Virus record (IMG/VR): IMGVR_UViG_3300042939_000090
Coordinates: 1 to 34,973 of that record
Direction: 5' to 3' (one strand)
DNA: 34,973 nucleotides
Origin: a virus
The notes under the pieces were generated by a model. That model did not search any database, was not told the origin of the DNA, and saw only the letters and a program-made list of their open reading frames with translations. The position numbers and the translations under genes are program-made. Within the stretch, counting starts at the first letter, position 1. Every line of letters begins with the position of its first letter. Below, in pieces: positions 23,575-31,652 of the stretch.

Positions 23575-23971
23575 GCTGCAAGTTGGCAGACCACGTTCCT
23601 ATATGCCTGATGAGTTAGAAGAAGCTATACAAGCATACTTCCAACATTGCTTAGACTATACAGAGCAACAAGCTACCGCCAAAGGTGATGTTGTTGATGT
23701 ATCAAAGCCACGCATACCAACAATGGGAGGGCTAATGAACTTCTTAGATATGGATAGGACTATTTGGCACGACTACGGTCAGCTAAAGGAATATACCAAC
23801 ATTATAAAAAAGACGGATAACAAAATCCGTGAAGCTAAAGAGGAAGCACTGGTAAACGGGCAAGGCTCAACAACCGGGCTAATCTTTTATTTAAAAGCAA
23901 AAGAGGGTTGGGTTGACAAACAAACCGTTCAACACGAGGGGGAGATAACCGTAACTTTAAACTTAGACTAA
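23519..23971 (+). CDS. terS: Terminase small subunit
   Basis: A 150-residue protein that recognises phage DNA for packaging. The N-terminus is basic (NKKLNPSRKSVESGKE, VGRPRSY); then DELEEAIQAYFQHCLDY, PRIPTMGGLMNFLDMDRTI and IWHDYGQLKEYTNII form a helical DNA-binding and oligomerisation core, and LVNGQGSTTGLIFYLKAKEGW is the helix-strand region typical of small terminase subunits of Bacteroidota phages. It precedes the large subunit, separated by an SH3-like gene and a lipoprotein. The packaging site is not identified. Confidence 0.75.
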   Translation: MNKKLNPSRKSVESGKETKLQVGRPRSYMPDELEEAIQAYFQHCLDYTEQQATAKGDVVDVSKPRIPTMGGLMNFLDMDRTIWHDYGQLKEYTNIIKKTDNKIREAKEEALVNGQGSTTGLIFYLKAKEGWVDKQTVQHEGEITVTLNLD

Positions 23972-24207
23972 TGAGGTTTTACAAGGGAGATATAGTAGAA
24001 ATATTGCAAGGGGATAACATAGGCAATAGGTACAGGATAATGGGTGTTGTTACGAATTGGCACGGCATTCTGTATAACCTACCTATTGTCGGACTACATA
24101 CCAAAGAAAACATAATGCTATACCACCGACCTTTTGCTAATCATTTAAAAGATTTGCGTGTAAGATTTATATCTTTATTTGCAAAAACGCAACTAAAAAG
24201 GCGGTAA
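23971..24207 (+). CDS. Hypothetical small SH3-like protein, 78 residues
   Basis: Begins MRFYKGDIVEILQGDNIGNR and runs through YRIMGVVTNWHGILYNL, PIVGLHTKENIMLY and a basic tail (FISLFAKTQLKRR). The alternating strands with Gly and Asn turns resemble a KOW/SH3-type barrel. The start overlaps the small terminase stop by one base. Function unknown; the coding region also contains the candidate promoter at 24153. Confidence 0.45.
   Translation: MRFYKGDIVEILQGDNIGNRYRIMGVVTNWHGILYNLPIVGLHTKENIMLYHRPFANHLKDLRVRFISLFAKTQLKRR
24153..24181 (+). promoter_or_regulatory. Candidate promoter before the lipoprotein and large terminase
   Basis: TTTG at 24153-24156, a 17-base spacer, then TTTATTTG at 24174-24181, one mismatch from TAnnTTTG. 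It lies in the 3' end of the upstream gene and about 64 bases before the lipoprotein start at 24245. It could provide separate expression of the lipoprotein during infection. Confidence 0.45.
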
Positions 24208-24244
24208 AACAGTAAACAACCTTTTAAAACACGATGTAAGAAAT

Positions 24245-24640
24245 ATGAGAAATTTGCTAATTTTAATAATCATAGCCCTGTTTGGCTGCAAAGAAGATAA
24301 GACCCTCCCGAAAGGGCAAGTGGTTTACAAGGTTATAACCAACGTTCAAACGGGTGTTAAACCTATGGGAAGTATTGATGACGTTATAACCTCAACGCAA
24401 TGGGATAGCACCTTTGTATTCAATGGAGAAACAACAGGCAGCCCCGACCTATCCATTCAAGCATACCGCAAATATTTTATTGACTGCGATAGCATAGGGG
24501 ATAACAATCAACCCGGCTACATAACAACGCAAATATGGTACGAGGGCAACCTGCTTGCAAGCAACACCATAACAACCCCGACCTATGACATAGGGCAGTT
24601 TGAATACTTGGTAAGTGAATGTAGCTACGATATAGAGTGA
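24245..24640 (+). CDS. Small lipoprotein, possible superinfection exclusion factor
   Basis: A 131-residue protein with a short signal peptide MRNLLILIIIALFGC; C15 in LFGC is the lipobox cysteine that would be acylated. The mature part is soluble, starting KEDKTLPKGQ with strands, and has three further Cys (YFIDCDSIG, LVSECSYDIE). It sits between the terminase subunits, an odd place for a virion or packaging gene. Phage lipoproteins often block entry of related phages at the cell surface, so this role is plausible, but there is no sequence proof. Confidence 0.6.
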   Translation: MRNLLILIIIALFGCKEDKTLPKGQVVYKVITNVQTGVKPMGSIDDVITSTQWDSTFVFNGETTGSPDLSIQAYRKYFIDCDSIGDNNQPGYITTQIWYEGNLLASNTITTPTYDIGQFEYLVSECSYDIE

Positions 24641-25824
24641 AGATAGCCTATAAACGCCCAAAGATAACAGACTACCAACGGGCTATACTGGATAGCAAGG
24701 CAAGGTTTACTATTTGCGAAGCATCAACCAAGTCAGGCAAAACAGCAAGCCATATTATTTGGTTGTTTGAACAAGCCCTGCAATGCACCACTAACCAATC
24801 GGTTTGGTGGGTAGCACCTACATACTCTCAAGCCGAGATAGCCTTTAGGCGTATGATTAAGCAAGTAACAGTGCGTGGTTTTTTTACCATCAACGAAAGC
24901 AAGCTAAGGCTAACACTACCAACGGGGGCAATCATTCAATTCAAGTCAGCCGAGAAACCCGATAACCTTTATGGTGATGATGTTTATGCGTGTGTGTTTG
25001 ATGAGTTTACCCGGGCAAGAGAGGAGGCGTGGTTTGCTTTGCGTTCAACACTAACAGCAACCAACGGTAAGTGCAAGCTGATAGGTAACGCTAAAGGTAA
25101 AAAGAATTGGGGGTATAGGTTGGGTTTAAAAGCCCGTGCCGGTGAACAGGATTACGAATACCATAAAATAACTGCGTGGGATGCAGTAGAGGCGGGGATA
25201 TTAAAACAAGAGGAGATAGAGCAAGCCCAAAGAGATTTACCCGACCACGTTTTTAGAGAACTATATTTAGCCGAACCAAGTGATGACGGTAGCAACCCAT
25301 TCGGGCTAAACTATATTAAACTTTGTTTAGCACCTATCCAAACAGACCAAGCGGTTTGTTATGGAATTGACCTTGCTAAGTCAGTTGACTACACGGTAAT
25401 AATAGGGCTAAACGCTATGGGGCTTATATGCCATTTTGAAAGGTTTAGAATGGATTGGGGGAACACCACTAAAAGGATAAAGGAGGTAATAGGTAAAACC
25501 CAAGCCCAGATAGATAGCACGGGGGTAGGCGACCCGATAGTGGAGGACTTGCAGAATAGCGGATGCAATGTGATAGGCTTTAAATACAACGCCAACAGCA
25601 AACAAGAGTTAATGTTAGGGCTTGCCAACGCATTACAGAACGGTAGAACATCAGTCTTACAAGGTATTCATCAGGAGGAGTTAGAAGCCTTTGAGTATGT
25701 TTACAGTTTAAACGGGGTAAAGTATTCAGCACCCCAGGGGATGCACGATGATACGGTTAACGCCCACGCATTAGGTTGGCAATTATTCTTGAGGCGAGGT
25801 ACGGGAAGTTATAATATTTTGTAA
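24637..25824 (+). CDS. terL: Terminase large subunit (GTG start)
   Basis: A 395-residue packaging motor with ATPase and nuclease domains. Walker A is EASTKSGKTAS (28-38), Walker B and catalytic Glu are ACVFDEF (118-124, D122-E123), and the adenine/coupling segment includes LIGNAKGK. The nuclease domain has GIDLAKSVDYTV (243-254, D245), DSTGVGDP (293-300) and GMHDDTVNA (369-377, D371-D372), the acidic metal-binding set. No ATG lies nearby in frame, so the start is the GTG at 24637, whose GTGA overlaps the lipoprotein stop. The gene abuts a convergent minus-strand gene one base after its stop. Confidence 0.93.
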   Translation: MKIAYKRPKITDYQRAILDSKARFTICEASTKSGKTASHIIWLFEQALQCTTNQSVWWVAPTYSQAEIAFRRMIKQVTVRGFFTINESKLRLTLPTGAIIQFKSAEKPDNLYGDDVYACVFDEFTRAREEAWFALRSTLTATNGKCKLIGNAKGKKNWGYRLGLKARAGEQDYEYHKITAWDAVEAGILKQEEIEQAQRDLPDHVFRELYLAEPSDDGSNPFGLNYIKLCLAPIQTDQAVCYGIDLAKSVDYTVIIGLNAMGLICHFERFRMDWGNTTKRIKEVIGKTQAQIDSTGVGDPIVEDLQNSGCNVIGFKYNANSKQELMLGLANALQNGRTSVLQGIHQEELEAFEYVYSLNGVKYSAPQGMHDDTVNAHALGWQLFLRRGTGSYNIL

Positions 25825-25825
25825 A

Positions 25826-26149
25826 TTAGCCCTGCATAGTGTTTGATTGGTTAGACTTTGCCCTGCTTACTGCGGGGCTTTGTCTTTCTACACACTTATC
25901 AGTTACTTGTATCAGGTGCTTAGTTCCGTTAAGTTCAAACCGTATCACATTGGTTTGCTTATGCCTTTTACACTTCTTAACCTCCAAACCCCCTAAAGAA
26001 TAGATTGAAAGTATAAACCCTGCAATAGCACGGTACGCCAATGACTTACTGCTATACAGTTTATTGGTTTGCATATCCATACCACTACCTGATTTGTAGG
26101 TTATTTGGTATTTGTCTCCTTGCTTGGTTATTATTATTCGTGCAGCCAT
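25826..26149 (-). CDS. Lone minus-strand gene, unknown function
   Basis: 107 residues from ATG at 26149, the only convincing gene on the minus strand. It starts MAARIIITKQGDKYQITYKS, followed by a helix SKSLAYRAIAGFILSIYSLG, a basic strand region KKCKRHKQTNVIRFELNG and KHLIQVTDKC. It resembles the gene product at 21525 in the helix (AY-R/K-x-I/L-AG) and following strands. The -7 element is TATATTTG on the minus strand (26161-26154), 4 bases before ATG. The longer reading frame to 26206 would start upstream of the promoter. Moron-like autonomous expression is likely. Confidence 0.6.
   Translation of the reverse strand: MAARIIITKQGDKYQITYKSGSGMDMQTNKLYSSKSLAYRAIAGFILSIYSLGGLEVKKCKRHKQTNVIRFELNGTKHLIQVTDKCVERQSPAVSRAKSNQSNTMQG
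25860..25882 (+). terminator. Terminator-like hairpin after the large terminase
   Basis: GCCCTGC (25860-25866) pairs with GCGGGGC (25872-25878), seven pairs including one T-G, loop of 5, followed by TTTGTCTTT. It is 35 bases past the large terminase stop and within the 3' end of the convergent gene. It would stop + strand transcription; the minus strand has only a weak U-tract. Confidence 0.65.
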
Positions 26150-26153
26150 AACG

Positions 26154-26161
26154 CAAATATA
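26154..26161 (-). promoter_or_regulatory. -7 element of the minus-strand gene
   Basis: Read on the minus strand this is TATATTTG, an exact TAnnTTTG match ending 4 bases before the start codon at 26149. A TTTG box lies only 12 bases upstream, so the -33 element is imperfect. Transcription would start about 7 bases downstream, i.e. in or beside the start codon, giving a leaderless message. Confidence 0.5.
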
Positions 26162-26194
26162 TGGCACGAAAACCAAAAAAGCGGTATTAAATGT

Positions 26195-26890
26195 ATGAAA
26201 CTGCAAATACCGACCAAATTAGAAGATGTTACCATTGGCACTTTTATTAAGATAGCCAAGTTAGAACATACCGATGACCCAGAGGGAATACTTGACCGCA
26301 ACATTAAAGTGCTATCATTACTTACGGGAGAGAGTGAGGATGTGTTCTTAGAACTAACAGCAAGCCAACTGGCTACGTTGGTAGGTAAGATTGCGTTCTT
26401 AAACGAACTACCCGAAGCTAAGGCAGTCAATCAAATAAAGATAAACGGTAAGCTATATCAGGCTAACTTACTAATCAACGAACTAACAGCCGGGCAATAC
26501 ATTGACCTATCCGAGTTTATTAAAAACCCTATCAACAATCTGCATAAGATAATGGCGACCCTATACCTACCGGCTAAGAAAACGTGGTACGGTAAGTTGG
26601 TAGTTTCAAAATACAACGGTAAAGCCCACAAGGAACGAGCCGATGAGTTTTATAGGTATATGCCTATCTCGGTTGCATATCCTGCGGCACTTTTTTTTTA
26701 TCAAGTTACGAAAGATTTAACAACCAATATAGAAACCTACTTTATAAACAAGGCGGTGGAGGAGATGAAAGTGGCAGCAAAATTATTGCGGGAGCAGTCG
26801 GTCAGTTCAACGAAAGGTGGGGCTGGCATAATGCGTTGGATAGCCTCTCCAATAACTGCCCTGAAAAATGGGATTTTTTCACGCAACTAA
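26195..26890 (+). CDS. Tail assembly chaperone, short form (gpG-like)
   Basis: 231 residues from the ATG at 26195; an earlier in-frame start at 26105 would extend back past the minus-strand gene start. The product (KLQIPTKLEDVTIGTFIKIA, then NRN-like spacers, LLSLLTGESEDVFLELTAS, and INELTAGQYIDLSEFI) resembles tail assembly chaperones of Bacteroidota phages, which bind the tape measure protein before tube polymerisation. It sits in the usual G position after packaging genes. Codons 167-169 hold the T run that causes the -1 frameshift, so the standard product stops at 26888-26890. Confidence 0.7.
   Translation: MKLQIPTKLEDVTIGTFIKIAKLEHTDDPEGILDRNIKVLSLLTGESEDVFLELTASQLATLVGKIAFLNELPEAKAVNQIKINGKLYQANLLINELTAGQYIDLSEFIKNPINNLHKIMATLYLPAKKTWYGKLVVSKYNGKAHKERADEFYRYMPISVAYPAALFFYQVTKDLTTNIETYFINKAVEEMKVAAKLLREQSVSSTKGGAGIMRWIASPITALKNGIFSRN
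26692..26698 (+). promoter_or_regulatory. -1 ribosomal frameshift slippery site
   Basis: Within a run of nine T (26691-26699) the heptamer T_TTT_TTT is correctly phased against the frame from 26195 (codons CTT TTT TTT TAT). Slipping back one base leads to TTA TCA AGT and an open frame to 26985. The position, direction and gene match the known G/GT frameshift of lambdoid and other siphophages. Confidence 0.75.
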
Positions 26891-26985
26891 ACGTGGTGGA
26901 GTTTTTAAATATGTTGGCATACTATAAGGACAAGGAAAGAATACGCAACCTAATGATGAAAAATGCAAAGCTTAGGAACGGGTAA
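26698..26985 (+). CDS. -1 frame extension of the tail assembly chaperone (gpGT T-domain)
   Basis: After the slip the -1 frame is open for 95 codons to TAA at 26983-26985, giving a fusion of about 263 residues. The extension has a Gly-rich linker (YKQGGGGDESGSKI) and then FNERWGWHNALDSLSNNC, KWDFFTQLNVVEFLNML and YYKDKERIRN, a conserved-looking WGW and EFLN arrangement I associate with the T-domain of Bacteroidota phage chaperones. It has no usable start at its beginning and is bounded upstream by a stop at 26653-26655, so it can only be expressed by frameshift. Confidence 0.7.
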   Translation, partial: LSSYERFNNQYRNLLYKQGGGGDESGSKIIAGAVGQFNERWGWHNALDSLSNNCPEKWDFFTQLNVVEFLNMLAYYKDKERIRNLMMKNAKLRNG

Positions 26986-27529
26986 AAAGGTAAACGTAGA
27001 ACAGGCAATGATTGACTTGCTTGGTAACTTTTGCGAGTTGCTTGTTCAAGATATGCAAAAAAACTTAGCAGAAAAAAACAGGAACGCAAATGGTTTACTA
27101 AGTCAAAGCATATTATTAAAAGTTGGGGAGAACGAGGTTAGCATTTCAATGCAGGACTATTGGAAGTATGTGGACAAGGGTGTGCAAGGTAACGGGAAAG
27201 GTAAGAAGCGGTTGAAAGGCATAGGCAGCCCATACAAGTTTACAAACAAGATGCCTCCAGTATCAGCCCTAAAAAAGTACATAATGGACAAGGGTATCAG
27301 CATACAAGGGTATTCCGATAAAAAAAGAAGTCTAAGGGCGGGGATAAGAAAAACACCTAACAACCCTTTAGATACAGCAGCGTTTTTAATGGCACGTTCT
27401 ATCCAACAACACGGTATAGAGGCAAGCAACTTTTATACTGATGTAGTAAACCCAAAGGCATTTACCCAGTTAGTAAGGAGAGCAGAGAAAGTTTTAGGGC
27501 AACAAGTAATTTTTGAAATAAGAGACTAA
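26963..27529 (+). CDS. HK97 gp10-like head-tail joining/tail protein
   Basis: A 188-residue protein. MQDYWKYVDKGVQGNGKGKK (52-ish to 71), then SPYKFTNKMPPVSALKKYI, then TAAFLMARSIQQHGIEASNF match the HK97 gp10/neck family pattern of a Tyr-Val-Asp-x-Gly strand, a proline turn and a final helix. The start lies inside the frameshifted T frame (23-base overlap with the end of the extension). It may be a tail-terminator or head-tail joining protein, though its place after the chaperone is not standard. Confidence 0.6.
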   Translation: MQSLGTGKKVNVEQAMIDLLGNFCELLVQDMQKNLAEKNRNANGLLSQSILLKVGENEVSISMQDYWKYVDKGVQGNGKGKKRLKGIGSPYKFTNKMPPVSALKKYIMDKGISIQGYSDKKRSLRAGIRKTPNNPLDTAAFLMARSIQQHGIEASNFYTDVVNPKAFTQLVRRAEKVLGQQVIFEIRD

Positions 27530-28758
27530 TGGCAATAACGATATTACAAGAACCGCAAAAGTTTACCCCCGCTTACAATGAGAATTGGTTTGTGGCAAGC
27601 ACTACCAATCAGTCGCAAGCTAACTTTAAGTTTGTGGTTGACATTGTGTTTTTAGGTGATGTAACCTACACCCGTAGGATAAAGCGAAACATCTATCCGG
27701 GCAGCACTAACAAGTTAGTTATTGACGTGCATAGGATAATTGAAAACTATCTAACCGATGACATTGATTTAGCTACTGATGAGGTAACACCCAACGCTAA
27801 CAGTTGGAAAGGTTACATTATAAGGATAGGAGAGGAGTACGGTGCAACACCTACCGTTTACGCTAACTTAGCCCAAAGTAATATTATACTTGCTTGGAAC
27901 GCAGCTATAAACTTTGAGCAGTTTGTAACTTACTCAAGTGGTACTTGTCTGTTAGGCTCAAGCGGTAGCACGTTTCTAACCAATAGCCCATCGGAACAGA
28001 ACGTAAGCATTGATGAGAAAGGGTGGTTGTATATGATACAGAACCCCAACGGGCAAACGTTTAACCAAGCAGAGGTTAAGACCTATAATGGCAGTACGTT
28101 AGTGCAAACTGTTTTAGTTGCTAACCCTTACAGCGCACCCGCAAGTAGTGGAGATTGTTTTTTACGGATGCCAGCAGCACCCGCAAGCCTTAACCTTATA
28201 CCCGGCGGAAGTCTGAATAGCGGTAGCCAACCGATAATAGATAGCAACATAACACGCTATACAATACGCACTTTAGATACAGCTATACCCAATGGTGCAA
28301 GTTCGGTAACTAAAACCTATAACATAGTATCTAACTGTACAGACCACACAAAGTACAGGCTACACTTTCTTAATAGGTTAGGTGGTTTTGATAGCTTTAG
28401 CTTTATCAAAGGCTCACAGATGACCGACACAATTAGCAAGTATAATTACAAGAAGCCGAAAGGAGAGTTAACAGGCTCATCATTTGGTTACACCATATCT
28501 GATAGGCTAACAACCCAGTACCAAACAGAAGTTAAAACGGCCTACCAAATAAACAGCGATTGGATTGATGACTATGAGAGCGAATGGTTAAGGGAATTAT
28601 TAAGCAGCCCTATTATCTTTTGGGAGAAAGACGGCAACCTTATAGCCATTAACATAACCGATGTAAGCTACATAGCTAAGAAAGCGTTAACGGATATGAC
28701 CTTCAACCTAACGGTTACTTTTGAAACAAGCTACACCAACCAAATGCAACGCTACTAA
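27529..28758 (+). CDS. Tail structural protein, baseplate-like
   Basis: A 409-residue beta-rich protein with no signal peptide. It begins MAITILQEPQKFTPAYNENW, then FKFVVDIVFLGDVTYTRRIK, and has many strand repeats, the C-terminus having WEKDGNLIAINITDVSYIAK and NLTVTFETSYTNQM, typical of beta-sandwich distal tail or baseplate proteins of Bacteroidota phages. Gene coupling on both sides by one-base overlaps places it with the large tail-tip gene. Exact identity (distal tail protein or minor tail protein) is not resolvable from sequence alone. Confidence 0.55.
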   Translation: MAITILQEPQKFTPAYNENWFVASTTNQSQANFKFVVDIVFLGDVTYTRRIKRNIYPGSTNKLVIDVHRIIENYLTDDIDLATDEVTPNANSWKGYIIRIGEEYGATPTVYANLAQSNIILAWNAAINFEQFVTYSSGTCLLGSSGSTFLTNSPSEQNVSIDEKGWLYMIQNPNGQTFNQAEVKTYNGSTLVQTVLVANPYSAPASSGDCFLRMPAAPASLNLIPGGSLNSGSQPIIDSNITRYTIRTLDTAIPNGASSVTKTYNIVSNCTDHTKYRLHFLNRLGGFDSFSFIKGSQMTDTISKYNYKKPKGELTGSSFGYTISDRLTTQYQTEVKTAYQINSDWIDDYESEWLRELLSSPIIFWEKDGNLIAINITDVSYIAKKALTDMTFNLTVTFETSYTNQMQRY

Positions 28759-31652
28759 TGGTTACTAAGATATTTATAAAGCCAAACCACCTAAGCGAGT
28801 GGGCGCAGTTAGACTTATTAGATGACGTTCCTGTATCGTTAAACTATTCAATATCGGATATACGCAAGCCCGAAACAAGGGAGGGCAACTATTCTAAGAC
28901 AATACGCATCCCAGGTACTAAGTTAAACAACGAACTGTTTACCGATATATTTGAGATTGATATTGACGGAACGTTTAACCCGGCACTTAAAAGTGATGTT
29001 GAACTACTGATAGATGACGTTTCTGTTTTTAGGGGAGATTTGCAGTTGCTAAGGGTATACTTAAAAGATACTAACTTTATAGATTACGATGTACAGATAA
29101 TAGGTAACACGCCAACGCTAATACAAGAGTTAGGGGATAAGACCGTATCAGCTTTAGACTTTAGCGACTTAGACCACGCATATACTTATGCTAATGTTTC
29201 GGCAAGTTGGACACCCACAATAGGTACGGGCTATGTTTACCCTTTGATTAACTACGACCAGACGGCAACTAACCTTTATACGCTTACCGATTTTGTACCC
29301 GCTATTTTTGCTAAGGAGTATTGGGATAGAATAATGGAGTTGGCGGGTTATACCTATACCTCCGACTTTATAACCGATACTTACTTCAAATCTTTAATCA
29401 TACCATATAGCGGTAACGGGTTAAGGCTAACCAATGCCGATGTAGAGGATAGGACATTTAGGGCAAGCCTTAGCGGGTATTATGAAAGCAGCGATATATT
29501 TGGGGGCATACAGTACCGCACAATAGTATTTGATGATGATACAACATCACCTAACTTTGACCCGAATGGTAATTACAACACTGCATCGGGTAGGTTTACC
29601 GCTATTTATGCAGGGTACTATGATTTAAACGTAAACATAGGGCTGTTACTGCATTACTTTAGCGGTGGAATTGATATAGGCAATACACCTACTTATAATG
29701 CTAATCTATCAACCAACAATACTTTCTTAGATGTTGGCGACTATGTAACAGTTCGGGTTAAACTGCAATGGACTGGCAACGTAGCAAGCTGCCAACTACA
29801 ACTATTAAAGAACGGAACAACCGTTTTAAATTCGGGCTTTGTTGGCATATTTAGTACAGTTGTTGTATTTGATGAGGCACGATTAAGGGCAACCGCTAAT
29901 TCAACATTCTATAACGGTGTTGATACCGACACTATCAGCGAGGGAATGACAATGCTAATGAACAATGCATTACCCCCCGCCGATACCAAGCTAAGGGATA
30001 TACTTGTTTCGTTTATCAGGATGTTTAACCTCTACATAGAAGTAGACCCCGACAACCCTAAGAACATATTAGTAGAGCCACGCTATCAATACTACCAATC
30101 GGGTGCTAACAAAACATTAGACTGGACTGATAAGTTAGATGAAAGCCAAGATATGGTTATTACCCCTATGGGTGAACTGGATAGCAAGTCGTTTTTGTTT
30201 ACCTACAAAGAGGACAAAGACTACTATAATGAGAAGTACCAAAAAAACAACGATGAGGTTTACGGCAAGTTTGAGAAGTTTATAGATAACGACTTTAGCA
30301 AAAACCAATCTAAGATTGACGTTATATTTAGCCCTACACCATTAGTAGGCAACACGCAATCTAACCGTATCATTCCGCATATCTATCAGTTTGATGAGCA
30401 GAACAACACGATACAACGTAAGGCTACTAACATACGCATACTGTATTGGGGTGGATTGCTAACAAGCACACCAAGCTACATAGTTACTTCAAACGTTCCT
30501 ACAAGTGTTGCCAACATATTAAACAAATACCCTTATGCGGGGCATTTAGATAACCCATACAGCCCTGACGTAGAGTTAAATTGGGGCAACCCTAACGAGT
30601 TATTCTACGGATATAACGCATACATAGCACCTCCTAACTTAGAGTATACAAGCAACAGCCTATACAATAAGTTTTACAAGGATATGATAGAAGAGTTATC
30701 CGATAGCAACAGTAAGTTAGTTACTTGCTATTTAAGGCTAACACCCGAAGACGTGGAGTTTCTATCATTCCGCAAAATATATGTTATTAAGGGGTACTAC
30801 CTACGTCTGCAAAAGATAGAAGACTACAACCCACTAAGCAACCAACTTACCAAGTGCGAGTTTTTAAAGATTAAAGACGGGCAAAGTTTCCAAGTAACCA
30901 AAGAAACAATTATTGGTGGCATAGGTAGCAGCATTGGTGGAATGGTTAAGCCGGGCTTTGTTGTGGATGGGAAGCCATTAACAGGCGAGGTGTTGCCGGG
31001 TAAGATTATACGGTTTGGGCAGGGCGGTTTCTTAGATGCAAGCTCCGTTCAGTTAGTGGTAAACGGTGATGGCAATAGCGTACACGCCAACTGTCTGCGT
31101 ATAATGATAGAGGGGGAGAATAACACGGTGTATGCTAACAGTAGCGGTGTTGTTGTATTTGGAGATAGCAATGTACTGGAGGGTAATAATGAAAACGTAA
31201 CACTATTAAACTCATCAGGCGTAACCGTTCAGTTTGGAGTGAGTGATGTTACGGCATTAAACCTATACAACCAAACAATAACACAATCGGGGCTATTCCT
31301 TAAAAACCCAAGCGTTATAGATTTAAGGGGAGATGTAACATTAGACTTAGACGATGCAAGTATTTTTAGTTCTAACACATTAACCATACCCGCAGAGTAT
31401 ACCCTGCAAAGTAGGTTCTTATTAGCGGGGGCAAGTACAAGCTACGACATACAAGAAATATTATCACCACCAGAGGTAGACTTTAGATTTAAAAAGAGTG
31501 GTAGTATAACCGATTTGAGATTTAGTGCAGGGGTAAATATTAACACCCCAAGCCCGTCAACATTTGCGCTGTTAGATGGCACACAAGAAGATTACATAAT
31601 ATTTAGAAAGGCAGGTTCTGCTGTTAACCAATTAGAAGTAAACGTATACTAA
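28758..31652 (+). CDS. Large tail-tip protein with beta-helix C-terminal region
   Basis: 964 residues, the largest product. The N-terminus (DVPVSLNYSISDIRKPETRE, then NYSKTIRIPGTKLNNELF) resembles tail hub or baseplate proteins of Bacteroidota phages. The middle is beta-rich with an extra aromatic region. From about residue 770 there are short repeats (VQLVVNGDGNSVHANCLRIM, NNTVYANSSGVVVFGDSN, NENVTLLNSSGVTV) typical of a right-handed beta-helix, as in receptor-binding or glycan-degrading tips. No catalytic residue pattern is clear. It may combine hub and host-contact functions. Confidence 0.65.
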   Translation: MVTKIFIKPNHLSEWAQLDLLDDVPVSLNYSISDIRKPETREGNYSKTIRIPGTKLNNELFTDIFEIDIDGTFNPALKSDVELLIDDVSVFRGDLQLLRVYLKDTNFIDYDVQIIGNTPTLIQELGDKTVSALDFSDLDHAYTYANVSASWTPTIGTGYVYPLINYDQTATNLYTLTDFVPAIFAKEYWDRIMELAGYTYTSDFITDTYFKSLIIPYSGNGLRLTNADVEDRTFRASLSGYYESSDIFGGIQYRTIVFDDDTTSPNFDPNGNYNTASGRFTAIYAGYYDLNVNIGLLLHYFSGGIDIGNTPTYNANLSTNNTFLDVGDYVTVRVKLQWTGNVASCQLQLLKNGTTVLNSGFVGIFSTVVVFDEARLRATANSTFYNGVDTDTISEGMTMLMNNALPPADTKLRDILVSFIRMFNLYIEVDPDNPKNILVEPRYQYYQSGANKTLDWTDKLDESQDMVITPMGELDSKSFLFTYKEDKDYYNEKYQKNNDEVYGKFEKFIDNDFSKNQSKIDVIFSPTPLVGNTQSNRIIPHIYQFDEQNNTIQRKATNIRILYWGGLLTSTPSYIVTSNVPTSVANILNKYPYAGHLDNPYSPDVELNWGNPNELFYGYNAYIAPPNLEYTSNSLYNKFYKDMIEELSDSNSKLVTCYLRLTPEDVEFLSFRKIYVIKGYYLRLQKIEDYNPLSNQLTKCEFLKIKDGQSFQVTKETIIGGIGSSIGGMVKPGFVVDGKPLTGEVLPGKIIRFGQGGFLDASSVQLVVNGDGNSVHANCLRIMIEGENNTVYANSSGVVVFGDSNVLEGNNENVTLLNSSGVTVQFGVSDVTALNLYNQTITQSGLFLKNPSVIDLRGDVTLDLDDASIFSSNTLTIPAEYTLQSRFLLAGASTSYDIQEILSPPEVDFRFKKSGSITDLRFSAGVNINTPSPSTFALLDGTQEDYIIFRKAGSAVNQLEVNVY

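Noticed and set aside
26105-26194. Longer start for the tail chaperone at 26105
   Set aside because: It would run through the minus-strand gene's start and promoter; the segment is Cys/His/Tyr-rich and unlike the rest. The ATG at 26195 gives the normal family N-terminus.
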